From positions 106,757 through 170,756 of the forward strand of contig CASECZ010000006.1 in NCBI GenBank assembly GCA_949286725.1: DNA of 64,000 nt, read 5' to 3'. The notes under the pieces were generated by a model. It was not told where the DNA came from and did not search any database. It worked only from the letters and a program-made list of their open reading frames with translations. Below are positions 24,930 through 33,764 of the stretch, piece by piece; within the stretch, counting starts at the first letter, position 1, and every line of letters starts with the position of its first letter. This DNA is from an uncultured Clostridia bacterium. Lineage in GTDB: Bacteria; Bacillota; Clostridia; Christensenellales; CAG-917. Position numbers and translations under genes: made by a program.

Positions 24930-25592
24930 TTATTTTGCCATACCTGCCTGCGCCATTACTTCGCCGACGAAATCGTCCTCTCTCTTTTGGAGACCTTCGC
25001 CCATCTGATAGCGCACAAAACGTCTGACCGTGATTTTCTCGCCGATGGAAGCAACTGCTTCGGTGACGAGTTGGGAGATGGTCTTGGAACTGTCTCTGAC
25101 GTAAACCTGTTCCATCAGGCAGACGTCCTTGTAGTATTTCTGAATTCTGCCGTCGACCATCTTTTCGATGATTGCGTCGGGCTTGGGATTGGGTTCGTTC
25201 TTCGCCTGGGCGATGAGGATTTCTCTTTCCTTTTCCAGTTCGGCGGAAGGAACTTCTTCCTTGGTCACGTAGCTGGGTGCGGCTGCCGCGATGTGCATTG
25301 CGATGTTGTGGACGAGCTCTTTGAACACGGGGCTCATGGCGACGAAGTCGGTCTCGCAGTTGACTTCAAGCAGAACGCCGATTTTGCCGTTCATGTGAAT
25401 GTAGCTGTCAACGATACCCTGAGAAGCGATTCTGCCCTGTTTTTTCGCTGCGGAGGCAATGCCTTTTTCGCGGAGATAGTCGATTGCTTTTTCCATATCG
25501 CCGTCTGTTTCTACAAGAGCCTTTTTGCAATCCATCATACCGACACCGGTACGCTGGCGCAGTTCCATAACGTCTTTGCTTGTGAATGCCAT
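24930..25592 (-). CDS. tsf: Elongation factor Ts
   Basis: EF-Ts exchanges the nucleotide on EF-Tu. The N-terminal UBA-like region carries [20 protein letters not shown], followed by [11 protein letters not shown] and the core [12 protein letters not shown]. The 220-aa length fits the shorter Bacillota form. It follows rpsB by 72 bp, with a strong GC hairpin (25632-25653) in the gap. Confidence 0.96.
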   Translation of the reverse strand: MAFTSKDVMELRQRTGVGMMDCKKALVETDGDMEKAIDYLREKGIASAAKKQGRIASQGIVDSYIHMNGKIGVLLEVNCETDFVAMSPVFKELVHNIAMHIAAAAPSYVTKEEVPSAELEKEREILIAQAKNEPNPKPDAIIEKMVDGRIQKYYKDVCLMEQVYVRDSSKTISQLVTEAVASIGEKITVRRFVRYQMGEGLQKREDDFVGEVMAQAGMAK

Positions 25593-25631
25593 AACAATTC
25601 TCCTATAACTTTTTCCTGTTTATCGAAAATT

Positions 25632-25653
25632 CCGCGCATCTTGCGATGCGCGG
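25632..25653 (-). other. Strong hairpin between rpsB and tsf
   Basis: CCGCGCATC pairs with GATGCGCGG around TTGC. It is followed on the minus strand by only a short T-rich patch, so it may be a partial terminator or an mRNA-processing/stability hairpin adjusting the S2 to EF-Ts ratio. Confidence 0.5.
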
Positions 25654-25664
25654 CAATGATTGGT

Positions 25665-26498
25665 TTACGCTTCTTCGTTCTCTTTTTCCGCAATGGCCTT
25701 TTCGAGGGCTTCTTCGGGAGTGAGCACTGCCTCTTCCATGGCGGGCGTGGCTTCTTCCGCGGGGGCTGCCGCTTCGGCCTTGTCCTCGGACTCCTGTTTT
25801 GCGGCGGTGAAGGATTCACCCTGTTTCGCTTCAATGACCGCGTCGGCGATTATGGACGCGAAGAGCTGAATTGCGCGGATGGCGTCGTCGTTGCCGGGAA
25901 TGACGTAATCGACGAGGTCGGGGTCGCAGTTGGTGTCGACGACGGCGACGATGGGGATGTTGAGTTTGCGTGCTTCGCGGACGGCGTTCTCTTCTCTCTT
26001 GAGGTCAACGACGAAGAGGCAACCGGGGAGCGTACGCATATTCTTTATGCCGCCGAGGTTCTTTTCGAGTTGGTCGCGTTCGGCTTTGAGTTTGAGGACT
26101 TCTTTCTTGGGGAGAAGTTCGAACTCGCCGATGATTTCCATCTGGTTGATTTTGTTGAGTCTGTCGATACGGGTGCGAATGGTCTTAAAGTTGGTCAGCG
26201 TGCCGCCCAACCATCTCTGGTTGATGTAGAACATGTCGCAACGCTCTGCTTCCTGTTTGATTGCGTCCTGAGCCTGCTTCTTGGTGCCGACGAAGAGGAC
26301 GGATTTGCCTTCTGCGGCAACGCTCTTGACGAACTGATAAGCGGCTTCGACGTGATCGACGGAGATTTGCAGGTCGATGATGTGAATGTCGTTCCTGGTG
26401 GCGTAGATGTATTTCGCCATTTTGGGGTTCCAGCGTTTAGTCTGGTGACCGAAGTGCACGCCCGCTTCGAGCAGGGCTTTCATTGATGTGACTGCCAT
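25665..26498 (-). CDS. rpsB: 30S ribosomal protein S2
   Basis: S2 is a small-subunit protein near the head-body junction. The start [20 protein letters not shown] is diagnostic, followed by [32 protein letters not shown] and the [13 protein letters not shown] block. A C-terminal extension of about 40 residues, rich in Glu and Ala, follows. The start at 26498 is fixed by a strong AAGGAGG ribosome site; a longer frame to 26606 is rejected. Its leader of about 110 nt contains long-range pairing. Confidence 0.96.
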   Translation of the reverse strand: MAVTSMKALLEAGVHFGHQTKRWNPKMAKYIYATRNDIHIIDLQISVDHVEAAYQFVKSVAAEGKSVLFVGTKKQAQDAIKQEAERCDMFYINQRWLGGTLTNFKTIRTRIDRLNKINQMEIIGEFELLPKKEVLKLKAERDQLEKNLGGIKNMRTLPGCLFVVDLKREENAVREARKLNIPIVAVVDTNCDPDLVDYVIPGNDDAIRAIQLFASIIADAVIEAKQGESFTAAKQESEDKAEAAAPAEEATPAMEEAVLTPEEALEKAIAEKENEEA

Positions 26499-26640
26499 GT
26501 TGTGTGGCCTCCTTGATTTGTTTTTACCTCCCTCGGATTCGTCGTCGGGGCTACCTTCGGAAACGCCGTCGGAACAACCCAAACTCCACCGAGGTGTGCG
26601 GTGCAATTTGCATTATATTATATCAATAAAATTTTTGCAA
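26499..26640 (-). promoter_or_regulatory. rpsB promoter and structured leader
   Basis: On the minus strand TTGCAA (26635-26640), a 17-bp spacer and TATAAT (26612-26617) give a leader of roughly 105 nt. CCTCGG early in the leader can pair with CCGAGG directly before the GGGAGG-like segment, enclosing a branched region with further short stems. Autoregulatory leaders are common for ribosomal proteins. Assigning this one to such a system is inference. Confidence 0.55.
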
Positions 26641-26744
26641 GGAAAATCAGGCAAAATCTCAACGGAATTTTACGCCGTCGGCAAACCGCGCGGAATGCGT
26701 CGCGCAAAGCGCGCCACGCACCCGCCGATTCGAATCGTTTTCGG

Positions 26745-27068
26745 TCATTCCTCGTCGCCGTGTTCGGCTTCGTAGGCTTCGAGTTCCTTCTGGAATTCGT
26801 CGAAAACCTTGTCGAGCAACGCTTCGTCCTCGATTGCGACGAAAACGTCGTTGCCGTCGTCGTCTTCCTGAATTTCGTAGATGAGAACTTCGTCGTCCTC
26901 GATGTCGGGAAGTTTCTCGACGGGTTTCATGACGATAAACCATCTTTCGTCCACGTCGAGAGTGGCGAGGTGATAGAAATCCTCGTCTTTGTCGGTCGCT
27001 TCGTTATAAAGCGTGATGATGTCGTCGTCTTCTTCCATATTGTTCTGGTCGTCGAAAAAGTCTGCCAT
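26745..27068 (-). CDS. DUF1292 acidic protein (YrzB family)
   Basis: This is a 107-aa, strongly acidic small protein with the DUF1292 pattern: DDIITLYNEATDKDEDFYHLATLDVDERWFIVMKP, then DEVLIYEI and a Glu-rich tail. Function is unknown in all members. In many Bacillota it directly follows the ruvX/yqgF gene, as here (46 bp), so the context confirms the family call. It is the last gene of the rarA-led operon. Confidence 0.85.
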   Translation of the reverse strand: MADFFDDQNNMEEDDDIITLYNEATDKDEDFYHLATLDVDERWFIVMKPVEKLPDIEDDEVLIYEIQEDDDGNDVFVAIEDEALLDKVFDEFQKELEAYEAEHGDEE

Positions 27069-27114
27069 TTGAACTCCTCGGGCACTGCCCTTTTATTTCT
27101 CCGCCTGAGCGGGA

Positions 27115-27537
27115 TTATCTGATTTTGTCGAGATAAGACTGCAAGATTATGGTCGCGGCAACCTTATCCACCACTTTTTTGCGCTTTTCGCGCCTTACGT
27201 CGGCGTCGATCAGCATGCGTTCCGCCGATACGGTGGTCAGCCTCTCGTCGACGTACACGACGTCGAGCCCGCTCGTTTCGCGCAGTTTCTCGCCGAACTC
27301 CCTCGTGATTTCGGCTCTCGGACCTTCCGTGCCGTCCATGTTCTTGGGCAGCCCAACGACGAAAGCGTCCGCACCCTCTTTCTTCGCGTATTCGACGAAG
27401 TACGCGACGTCGCGGTCCTCGTCGCCGCAGCGGACGTAAGTTTCGCGCGGGTTGGCGCATATTCCCATGAGGTCGCTGACTGCGACGCCTATTCGCACGT
27501 CGCCGACGTCCAGCGCGATTTTCCTTGCCGTCATCAT
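27115..27537 (-). CDS. yqgF: Putative pre-16S rRNA nuclease YqgF (RuvX)
   Basis: This is a RNase-H-fold nuclease implicated in maturing the 5' end of 16S rRNA and formerly proposed as a Holliday junction resolvase. The 140-aa protein contains the first catalytic strand ALDVGDVRIGVAVSD, VGLPKNMDGTEG, VDERLTT and the final DKVAATIILQSYL. The start overlaps the stop of the ABC permease. The gene normally stands next to the DUF1292 gene, as here. Confidence 0.93.
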   Translation of the reverse strand: MMTARKIALDVGDVRIGVAVSDLMGICANPRETYVRCGDEDRDVAYFVEYAKKEGADAFVVGLPKNMDGTEGPRAEITREFGEKLRETSGLDVVYVDERLTTVSAERMLIDADVRREKRKKVVDKVAATIILQSYLDKIR

Positions 27538-29285
27538 TTCAGCATGCCTCCTTTGTCATTTCCGCCGAGCAGTCCGCCGTTCCCGCCTCTTCCGAACCGA
27601 CTTTTGCCGATACCGGAAAAGGAACGGCTGCGCGAATTGCGTTCGGCGTTCTCCGCAAGTTCGGCGTACAGCTTATCGCTCCTGTCGTAAAGAATATAAC
27701 AGAACGCAAACCCGAATGCAATGCAAACCGCAAAAGATATGGACCAGAAAGTGGCGAACAATGCCGTAAGACCCGTTTTTGCCGTCAACATCGACAGCCC
27801 TATCGCCAGCAAAAGCACACCGCCGCCCACGGCAAAGCCTATCAGCGCGGGAATGATGACGCGGAAGTTGTTTTTCTGAATGTCCGTGGTGTTTTTCCAG
27901 TCGAGAATGGGACGTTTCATGTCGGAATATATGGACAGCGCGTTGAGTCCCGTACATACCACCGCCATCAGCAAAGCGTACAGAACGGCGTTGATTATGC
28001 CCACATTCGTTATCACAGCTATTATCACGAACAGCGCGATTATCGCAACCAGGCTGAACGCCGACGCAAGCAGGAATTTCGCCAGCACCGCCTGCTTTGC
28101 CGAAACGGGAAGATGCTGCGAAATGAAGAAGGACTTGCCCTCTCTCGTGAAGGCGAGCGAAGCGGCGTTGTTGGTGCCGCCGCACAGCACAACGGAATAC
28201 ATGAACAGCAATCCCACGGTGATGAGCGGGTTTGAAAGCGCAGGGTCGGGCGATTGATTGTAGAACACGAACATCACGCACGTGAGAATGGGCGCAAGCA
28301 GTACGTTGATGCAGGACGACACGGCGAGCGAAGGATAGCGCATCAGGGATTTGAAGTCGCATATCATCAGCGAAAAGACGATGTGCTTGTGGGATTTCAC
28401 TTCCGCTTTTCCGCGTCCGGCACTGCCGCCCGTTTCCAGCCCGGCGCTCGTGGCGCGTTTATAAAACGCGGCGGATAGGCACACCACCACGGCGACCGCG
28501 CCGAGCCATATGGCGCAAGACAACGCGAAGTTGAGTAGCGCGTCGTGTCCGAGGCTCATTTCGATGAGCACTTTGTTGGGATACATCACGTTGTGGAAAC
28601 TTCTGAAAAATCCTATTATGTTCGGTGCCAGCGTTTCCAGGTCGGACACCTTGCCCAGGTTGGGCATTATGAGGAAATACGCCGTGAACATCACCGTAAA
28701 CAGCAGTATCAGCGCGACGGTGGAAAACGCCGCTCTCTTTTTGAAAAAGGACGCCAGCCACATGAGAGGCAGGGACAGCAGACTGGCTATCACCAGCGGC
28801 AAAACGGGCGTCGCCATGACCAGCACGATTATGAGCGGATAAAACGCGGGAGAAACTGCGTAGCCCATCGAGGCGGCGGTTATGCTTATCGTAAGCAGAA
28901 GAGGAACAAGCAGATATGCCGCGATGATGAGTTCGCTGAGATAGACTTTGGTGAGCCTTGCGAAAAATACGGCGGAAGGACGCAGCGGCAACGAGGATAT
29001 AAAGGGCGTGTCGTCACTCATGTACAGCACGTTGATGATGGACTGAATGACGAAATAGAACACGACTATCTGTGTCGCCGTCATCACCATGTTGACGAGT
29101 TCGGCAACGACGTCCTGCCCCACGCACACTTTCGTCAGAAAGTGCATGCTGACGCAAAGTATGGCTTCGAGCGGAAGACAACACAGGGCGATTATCGCAC
29201 CTTGCGACATCTTACCCCGTTTTGCCGACGTGCCGCGCAGTCCGTTCAGCACCAGGAGCCTGAGAAAAAGGAAATAATCTTTCAT
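27534..29285 (-). CDS. ABC exporter permease (ABC-2 type, about 580 aa)
   Basis: This integral membrane protein has around 12 hydrophobic segments across 583 residues and no signal peptide, encoded immediately after its ATPase. It belongs by appearance to the large ABC-2-type permeases found in Bacillota with YthP/EcsA-like ATPases; no substrate can be inferred. The start is the ATG at 29285 (MKDYFLFLRLL), overlapping the ATPase stop; a longer frame lies inside that gene. The C-terminus is basic, then Gly-rich, and probably cytoplasmic. Confidence 0.82.
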   Translation of the reverse strand: MKDYFLFLRLLVLNGLRGTSAKRGKMSQGAIIALCCLPLEAILCVSMHFLTKVCVGQDVVAELVNMVMTATQIVVFYFVIQSIINVLYMSDDTPFISSLPLRPSAVFFARLTKVYLSELIIAAYLLVPLLLTISITAASMGYAVSPAFYPLIIVLVMATPVLPLVIASLLSLPLMWLASFFKKRAAFSTVALILLFTVMFTAYFLIMPNLGKVSDLETLAPNIIGFFRSFHNVMYPNKVLIEMSLGHDALLNFALSCAIWLGAVAVVVCLSAAFYKRATSAGLETGGSAGRGKAEVKSHKHIVFSLMICDFKSLMRYPSLAVSSCINVLLAPILTCVMFVFYNQSPDPALSNPLITVGLLFMYSVVLCGGTNNAASLAFTREGKSFFISQHLPVSAKQAVLAKFLLASAFSLVAIIALFVIIAVITNVGIINAVLYALLMAVVCTGLNALSIYSDMKRPILDWKNTTDIQKNNFRVIIPALIGFAVGGGVLLLAIGLSMLTAKTGLTALFATFWSISFAVCIAFGFAFCYILYDRSDKLYAELAENAERNSRSRSFSGIGKSRFGRGGNGGLLGGNDKGGMLK

Positions 29286-30088
29286 TTCTGCTCCCGTTCT
29301 CCTTGCGGCGCGCCCTCGGTTTCGGACTTGCAACCGTCGTTGTCGACGATGAAACCGTCTTCCGTTCTGTCGGCGGTGATGGCTATGAACAGGTCTTCCA
29401 AAGAGGAAGACACGTTGTTTTCGTGCAGTTCTTTTACCGTGCAGTCGGCGACCAGTTTGCCGTGGTCGATAATCCCCACCTTGTCGCAGACCTTTTCGAC
29501 GACGTCGAGGATATGCGAACTGAAAAACACGCTGTTTCCTTCCCTCGTATGCTCTTTCATGAGTTGTTTGAGGTTGTAAGACGACTTGGGGTCAAGTCCC
29601 GTCATCGGCTCGTCCAGCACCCACAGCTTTGGGTTGTGTATCAGCGCGCCGATTATATTGAGTTTCTGTTTCATTCCGTGCGAATAACTGCGTATCGGGT
29701 CACCCAGCACACAACCGAGGTCGAACAAATCGGCATACCTGTCCAGCCTCTTTTTACGTTCCGAGGTGGGCACGTCGAAAACGTCGCACATAAAATTGAC
29801 GAATTCCATTCCCGTCAGGCGTTCGTAAAGGACGTGGTCGTCGGACACGTAACCTATTTGCCGTTTTACGGCAATGGGTTCGGAGCGCAGGTCTTTGCCG
29901 TCCACCGTCACAGAGCCGCTTTCAAAGGACAAAATCCCCGTGATGCATTTTATTGTGGTGGATTTTCCCGCTCCGTTGGGACCGATGAAACCGTAGATTT
30001 TGCCGTCGGGCACTTCGAGATTGAGATTGTCTACCGCGGCAACACCGCTGCCCGCGTACGTCTTGGTCAGATTTGTGATTTTCAGCAT
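29282..30088 (-). CDS. ABC transporter ATP-binding protein
   Basis: This 268-aa ATPase powers the adjacent permease. Walker A GPNGAGKS lies at residues 36-43. The Q-loop region follows, the signature is the variant YSHGMKQKL in place of LSGGMKQR, and Walker B is LWVLDEPMTGLD; the H-loop is FFSSHIL. An acidic C-terminal extension of about 50 residues follows. The start at 30088 (MLKITNLTKTY) fits the fold; the longer frame upstream is rejected. It follows rarA by 41 bp. Confidence 0.92.
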   Translation of the reverse strand: MLKITNLTKTYAGSGVAAVDNLNLEVPDGKIYGFIGPNGAGKSTTIKCITGILSFESGSVTVDGKDLRSEPIAVKRQIGYVSDDHVLYERLTGMEFVNFMCDVFDVPTSERKKRLDRYADLFDLGCVLGDPIRSYSHGMKQKLNIIGALIHNPKLWVLDEPMTGLDPKSSYNLKQLMKEHTREGNSVFFSSHILDVVEKVCDKVGIIDHGKLVADCTVKELHENNVSSSLEDLFIAITADRTEDGFIVDNDGCKSETEGAPQGEREQK

Positions 30089-30129
30089 AATTTCCGTTTG
30101 TCGTTGTGGCGTGAACGCCTCGGCGTCGG

Positions 30130-31431
30130 TTATTTCTTTTTTTCGGGTTTGCGAGCGGCTTGCCTTTCGCGTATCACTTTTTCGAAACCGTGGTCCGTGG
30201 GCTTGTAGAACACCGCGTCCTTGATTTCGTCGGGCAGATACTGCTGTTCCACCCAGCCGCCATAATCGTGAGGATACTTGTATCCTCCCACCTTCTCCGT
30301 CTTGTAGTTCGGGTCGCGCAGATATACGGGTACGCTTTCGTGCCGTATGTTTTCCACCGCCTTGTCCACTGCCGCGAGCGTGGTCACTACGGAGTTGGAT
30401 TTCGGTGCCTCCGACACGTAGATTATGGCTTCCGTCAGAGGGATTCTGCCCTCCGGCAACCCGATTTTTTCGAATGCATGCATGGCGGATACGGCAACGA
30501 CCAGCGCGTTGGGGTCGGCAAGTCCGACGTCCTCGGCGGCGTGAATGACCGCGCGCCGTGCAATCAGCATGGGATCCGCGCCCGCCTCTATCAGCCTTTC
30601 CGCCCAATATACGGCGGCATTTGAATCGCTGCCGCGCATACTCTTGATGAAGGCGGAAATTATGTCGTAATACATGCTTTCGTCAAAGCCCAACGCTTTG
30701 CGTTGAATTGACTGTTCCGCCACGCTTTTGTCGACGTGTATGACGCCTTTTTCGTCGGGGTGCGTGGTGATTGCCGCAAGTTCCAGCGCATTGAGCGCCG
30801 TGCGCAAATCACCGCCCGCCGTCCACGCCAGATGTTTTATTGCCTCGTCGTCGACAACGAGGTTCATATTTCCGAGCCCGCGTTCCTTGTCGGCAAGCGC
30901 ACGATGCAGACCCACTTCGATATCCGCATCTGTAAGCCGCGAAAACTCGAACACCCTGCATCTTGACACGATGGCTCGGGTCATCGAGGCGTAGGGATTT
31001 TCCGTCGTCGAACCGATGAAAATTATGTAGCCCTGTTCGATTGCCTGCAAAACGCTGTCGGACTGCGCCTTGTTCCAGCGGTGACACTCGTCGAGGAGCA
31101 AATAAGTGCGCTTTCCGTACATGCGCAACTTCTCTTTTGCCTCTTCGATGACTTTTTTCGCGTCGGCAACTCCGCTGGTTACGGCGTTGAGTTTGACGAA
31201 ATCCGCGTTGGTATTCTGTGCAATGACGTGTGCAAGCGTCGTTTTACCCGTGCCGGGAGGTCCGTAGAAAATGCAGCTGCCCAGACGGTCGGCGGCAATG
31301 GCGCGACGCAAAAGGGACCCGGGACCCACGATTTTGCTCTGTCCGATGAACTCATCGAGCGACCGAGGGCGCATTCTCTCCGCAAGCGGAGCCATTGTTT
31401 CCAGATTGTTTTGCAAGTCGAATAAATCCAT
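30130..31431 (-). CDS. rarA: Replication-associated recombination protein RarA (MgsA, AAA+ ATPase)
   Basis: RarA acts at stalled replication forks as a homotetramer related to clamp loaders. Walker A GPPGTGKT lies at residues 57-64 and Walker B is LLLDECHR. Sensor 1 is FIGSTTENP, and the arginine-finger region is SRCRVFEFSRLT. The C-terminal tetramerisation domain is intact (SMRGSDSNAAVYWAERLI, KYPHDY). The start is the ATG at 31431; the protein then has 433 aa. A consensus-like promoter places the transcription start on the A of this ATG, so the mRNA is probably leaderless. A longer frame upstream reads through that promoter and is rejected. Confidence 0.94.
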   Translation of the reverse strand: MDLFDLQNNLETMAPLAERMRPRSLDEFIGQSKIVGPGSLLRRAIAADRLGSCIFYGPPGTGKTTLAHVIAQNTNADFVKLNAVTSGVADAKKVIEEAKEKLRMYGKRTYLLLDECHRWNKAQSDSVLQAIEQGYIIFIGSTTENPYASMTRAIVSRCRVFEFSRLTDADIEVGLHRALADKERGLGNMNLVVDDEAIKHLAWTAGGDLRTALNALELAAITTHPDEKGVIHVDKSVAEQSIQRKALGFDESMYYDIISAFIKSMRGSDSNAAVYWAERLIEAGADPMLIARRAVIHAAEDVGLADPNALVVAVSAMHAFEKIGLPEGRIPLTEAIIYVSEAPKSNSVVTTLAAVDKAVENIRHESVPVYLRDPNYKTEKVGGYKYPHDYGGWVEQQYLPDEIKDAVFYKPTDHGFEKVIRERQAARKPEKKK

Positions 31432-31437
31432 ACCGTA

Positions 31438-31466
31438 AGTATAACTTAAATGCCGCGGAAAGTAAA
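31438..31466 (-). promoter_or_regulatory. rarA promoter giving a leaderless transcript
   Basis: On the minus strand TTTACT (31461-31466), a 17-bp spacer and TATACT (31438-31443) are followed by six bases and then the rarA ATG. The usual start point, seven bases after the -10 box, is the A of the ATG. Confidence 0.7.
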
Positions 31467-31656
31467 GAGAACGCACGCCGAAACCCTGCTTCGAAACGAC
31501 ACTTGACGTGGAATCCAATCCGACACCTTCCGTATCGCTCCCTGCCGAAGCAAAACGACCGCGAAGGACGGTAAGCAAGGACGTATCAATAGTAAAAATT
31601 CCCGCAATGAGCGACGGCGCGCGTCCGAGAACCGAATATACAAATCAATATTTTCT

Positions 31657-31685
31657 CATTTATTGCGTAAATCGTCGTTTGTCAA
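31657..31685 (-). promoter_or_regulatory. Possible promoter upstream of rarA
   Basis: On the minus strand the perfect -35 TTGACA (31680-31685), a 17-bp spacer and the weaker -10 TAAATG (31657-31662) would start a transcript running about 200 nt to the proximal rarA promoter. No gene is recognised in that stretch. Confidence 0.35.
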
Positions 31686-31727
31686 TGTAAATTCGGACTA
31701 TAAATCCCCTTTCGTATGCCCCGAGGT

Positions 31728-33119
31728 TCATTTGCCGAACGGCGCGCGGATTCTTATCGTCAGCGGAATGTCGCCGAGATATACGTCGGGGATGCCTTTG
31801 AAAACGGTTCCGTTGACGGAAAGTTCCTCCTCACCCGGCTCCACGATGGCCGTGTGTTCCACACCTTTGTGGCGGAAAAGGATTTCGGCGCGCAAAACCT
31901 CTTCGGGAAATCGGGGGCGGATTTTCAACTTGTCTTCGTTCAGCGAAAAGTCGAATTCAGCGCCCACTATTCTGATTTTGGGCATAAAACTATTCTTTAT
32001 TTTCAGATTTTCGAGAGTACTTTTCTTCTTGGTGCTCTTCCCGTATATCAACGACATATACGTGTCGGAAGAAAGTGCCCGACCTAGCGTCACAATATCG
32101 TCGTCAAACGCGGCAAAAACGCCCTTTTTGCCCCCGAAAGTCAGTCTTTTTGCTTTGAGTGCGGGCAGTTTTCCGTAATCAGAGTAATTGAGAAGCCTTA
32201 CGGCGTATGCCGTTTCATCCAGATTTTCCTTTGTGCTCTGCCTGCTCAACGCGGTCAGGAAGTTCTTTTTGCACTCGAAATCGCTTTTTACATATGTTTC
32301 AAATGTTGCGATGATTTTCAAAGGTTCGTAAAAAACGGAAAAGTCGAACAACTTTACGTTGTCCAGGGAATCCAACACGTTTTCGAAGGTGAACACGGTG
32401 TCGTCGCATATGGCGTCGTATGCTGCCGAGGACTGCTCTGTCGCATAGCCCAGTTCCTCTCCGCAGAATTTTGAAAACACGACGTTGTTTTTCAATGCGG
32501 CAAAATCGGCGTCGGTCTTGTAGGTGTACGGTTTACCCGCTATGCGTTTTGCCGATTTTCTGATTTTGCATAGCGTCGTAGCTCTTTTGCAGAGCAAGCC
32601 CGCTTTGGTGTGCAAAACCAGCGTGAAAGCGTCTTCGAGTGCCATTATTTCGGGAAAAGTGAGCGTTCGGACGGCGTTTATGTCGTTCAGCATCGTTTCC
32701 ACCCTGTCGGCACAGAAGATAAAACGGGAATGAGCGAGGATTTTTTCGGCTATCACGCATACCCGAGGTCTGCCGTTTACCGACGGTAAATTCTGCAAGG
32801 CGGAATAATCCTTTTTCTTCAAGTCCTCGAAGTCCTTTTTTCTGTCCGCGAGCGTGAGCGCGAACCTTTTGAAAAATTCTTCCCCGTCCGAAACGTCGAT
32901 TTTTCTTTCCGCGCGCGATATGTAGCGCGAATAAACGGCGATGTCGGGCTCCCCCGAACTCTCTTGCGGGTCGGGCATCTCGTAGGCGGTTTTCAGCGCA
33001 CATTCGCGAAATTCCGCATCGTTCAGCGTAACCGAAAAACGCTCCCTGGGGGCGGGTTTTACAAGAAAATACAGCAATACGAAGATTGCCGTCACCGCAG
33101 CGCATATGGCATATTCCAT
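31728..33119 (-). CDS. Unknown membrane-anchored protein (463 aa)
   Basis: The protein starts with one hydrophobic helix (residues about 4-21) that could anchor it, followed by a large soluble part. I recognise no catalytic motif. The segment at about residues 120-200 (RVCVIAEKILAHSRF and LTFPEIMALEDAFTLVL) loosely resembles the helical N-terminal region of NdvB-type cyclic beta-glucan synthases. This is weak. The C-terminal ~90 residues look like a beta-rich domain (RIVGAEFDFSLNEDKLKIRP, IRIRAPFG). It stands alone between rnpB (opposite strand) and rarA. Confidence 0.6.
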   Translation of the reverse strand: MEYAICAAVTAIFVLLYFLVKPAPRERFSVTLNDAEFRECALKTAYEMPDPQESSGEPDIAVYSRYISRAERKIDVSDGEEFFKRFALTLADRKKDFEDLKKKDYSALQNLPSVNGRPRVCVIAEKILAHSRFIFCADRVETMLNDINAVRTLTFPEIMALEDAFTLVLHTKAGLLCKRATTLCKIRKSAKRIAGKPYTYKTDADFAALKNNVVFSKFCGEELGYATEQSSAAYDAICDDTVFTFENVLDSLDNVKLFDFSVFYEPLKIIATFETYVKSDFECKKNFLTALSRQSTKENLDETAYAVRLLNYSDYGKLPALKAKRLTFGGKKGVFAAFDDDIVTLGRALSSDTYMSLIYGKSTKKKSTLENLKIKNSFMPKIRIVGAEFDFSLNEDKLKIRPRFPEEVLRAEILFRHKGVEHTAIVEPGEEELSVNGTVFKGIPDVYLGDIPLTIRIRAPFGK

Positions 33120-33222
33120 ACCGCGATTTTTGCCCTTTTAGCGTCGGGTTATTCCTTATTCGACGAATTTCGCCTCGTCGCCGCTCTTTCGTGTATTTTT
33201 GCTCCTTCCCGAAAGACAAAAA

Positions 33223-33262
33223 GTTCAATTTGCTTGATTTTTCGCCTTTCGTGTGTTTTAAT
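33223..33262 (+). promoter_or_regulatory. rnpB promoter
   Basis: TTGATT, a 17-bp spacer and TTTAAT lie just upstream on the + strand, with a start point expected at about 33269-33270. This coincides with the 5' strand of RNase P helix P1. Confidence 0.6.
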
Positions 33263-33268
33263 CTTACT

Positions 33269-33594
33269 GCGAGATAGCCGAATGGTCGCACGGTTTACCG
33301 TGAGGAAAGTCCGAGCATCACAGGGCAAGGGTGCAGGCTAACTACCTGTGAAGGCGACTTCAAGGAAAGTGCAACAGAAAAATACCGCCCGCAAGGGTAA
33401 GGATGGAAAGGCGAGGTAAGAGCTCACCCGCAAATCGGCGACGCGGCGACGAGGCGTGATGTAAACCCCACCCGATGCAAGAAAGGAGCGTTAACGCTGC
33501 CCGCAAGCTCCCGTTTCGCTTGAACCGTAAGGCAACTTGCGGTCCAGATAGATGGCCATTCAAGACAGAACTCGGCTTACAGACTATTCTCGTT
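33269..33594 (+). ncRNA. rnpB: RNase P RNA, bacterial type A
   Basis: This is the catalytic RNA that trims the 5' ends of pre-tRNAs. The universally conserved elements are present in order: GAGGAAAGTCCGAGC (CRI), ACAGAAAAATACCGCC, GGTAAGAGCTCACC (type-A signature), AAACCCCACCCGATGCAAG, GGTCCAGATAGATGGCC and ACAGAACTCGGCTTACAGA (CRV). CGAGATAG at the 5' end and CTATTCTCG at the 3' end close helix P1 with one bulge. It is encoded on the + strand between two minus-strand genes, with its own promoter and terminator. Ends are estimated to within a few bases. Confidence 0.96.
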
Positions 33595-33600
33595 ACGGAA

Positions 33601-33627
33601 AAAGGACGCGCATGAGCGTCCTTTTTT
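33601..33627 (+). terminator. Intrinsic terminator of rnpB
   Basis: AAAGGACGC pairs with GCGTCCTTT and is followed by a T-run, a few bases after the RNase P RNA 3' end. Confidence 0.85.
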
Positions 33628-33764
33628 CATGCGATTTTCCATATCGCGGAATTCCGATTATACAATGTCTATTATGCATCTCGACAAGGTAATGTCGTCA
33701 TCGATTGCGGGCTTTTGTTTTTCAGGGTGTCTGTGTGCCGTGTTTCGGGCTTAATGCCGTTATG

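Noticed and set aside
26499..26606. N-terminal extension of ribosomal protein S2
   Set aside because: The longer frame covers the leader; S2 proteins start at the [24 protein letters not shown] sequence and a strong ribosome site precedes it.
31432..31578. N-terminal extension of rarA
   Set aside because: It would be encoded across a well-formed promoter and adds residues not found in RarA; the ATG at 31431 fits the family start.
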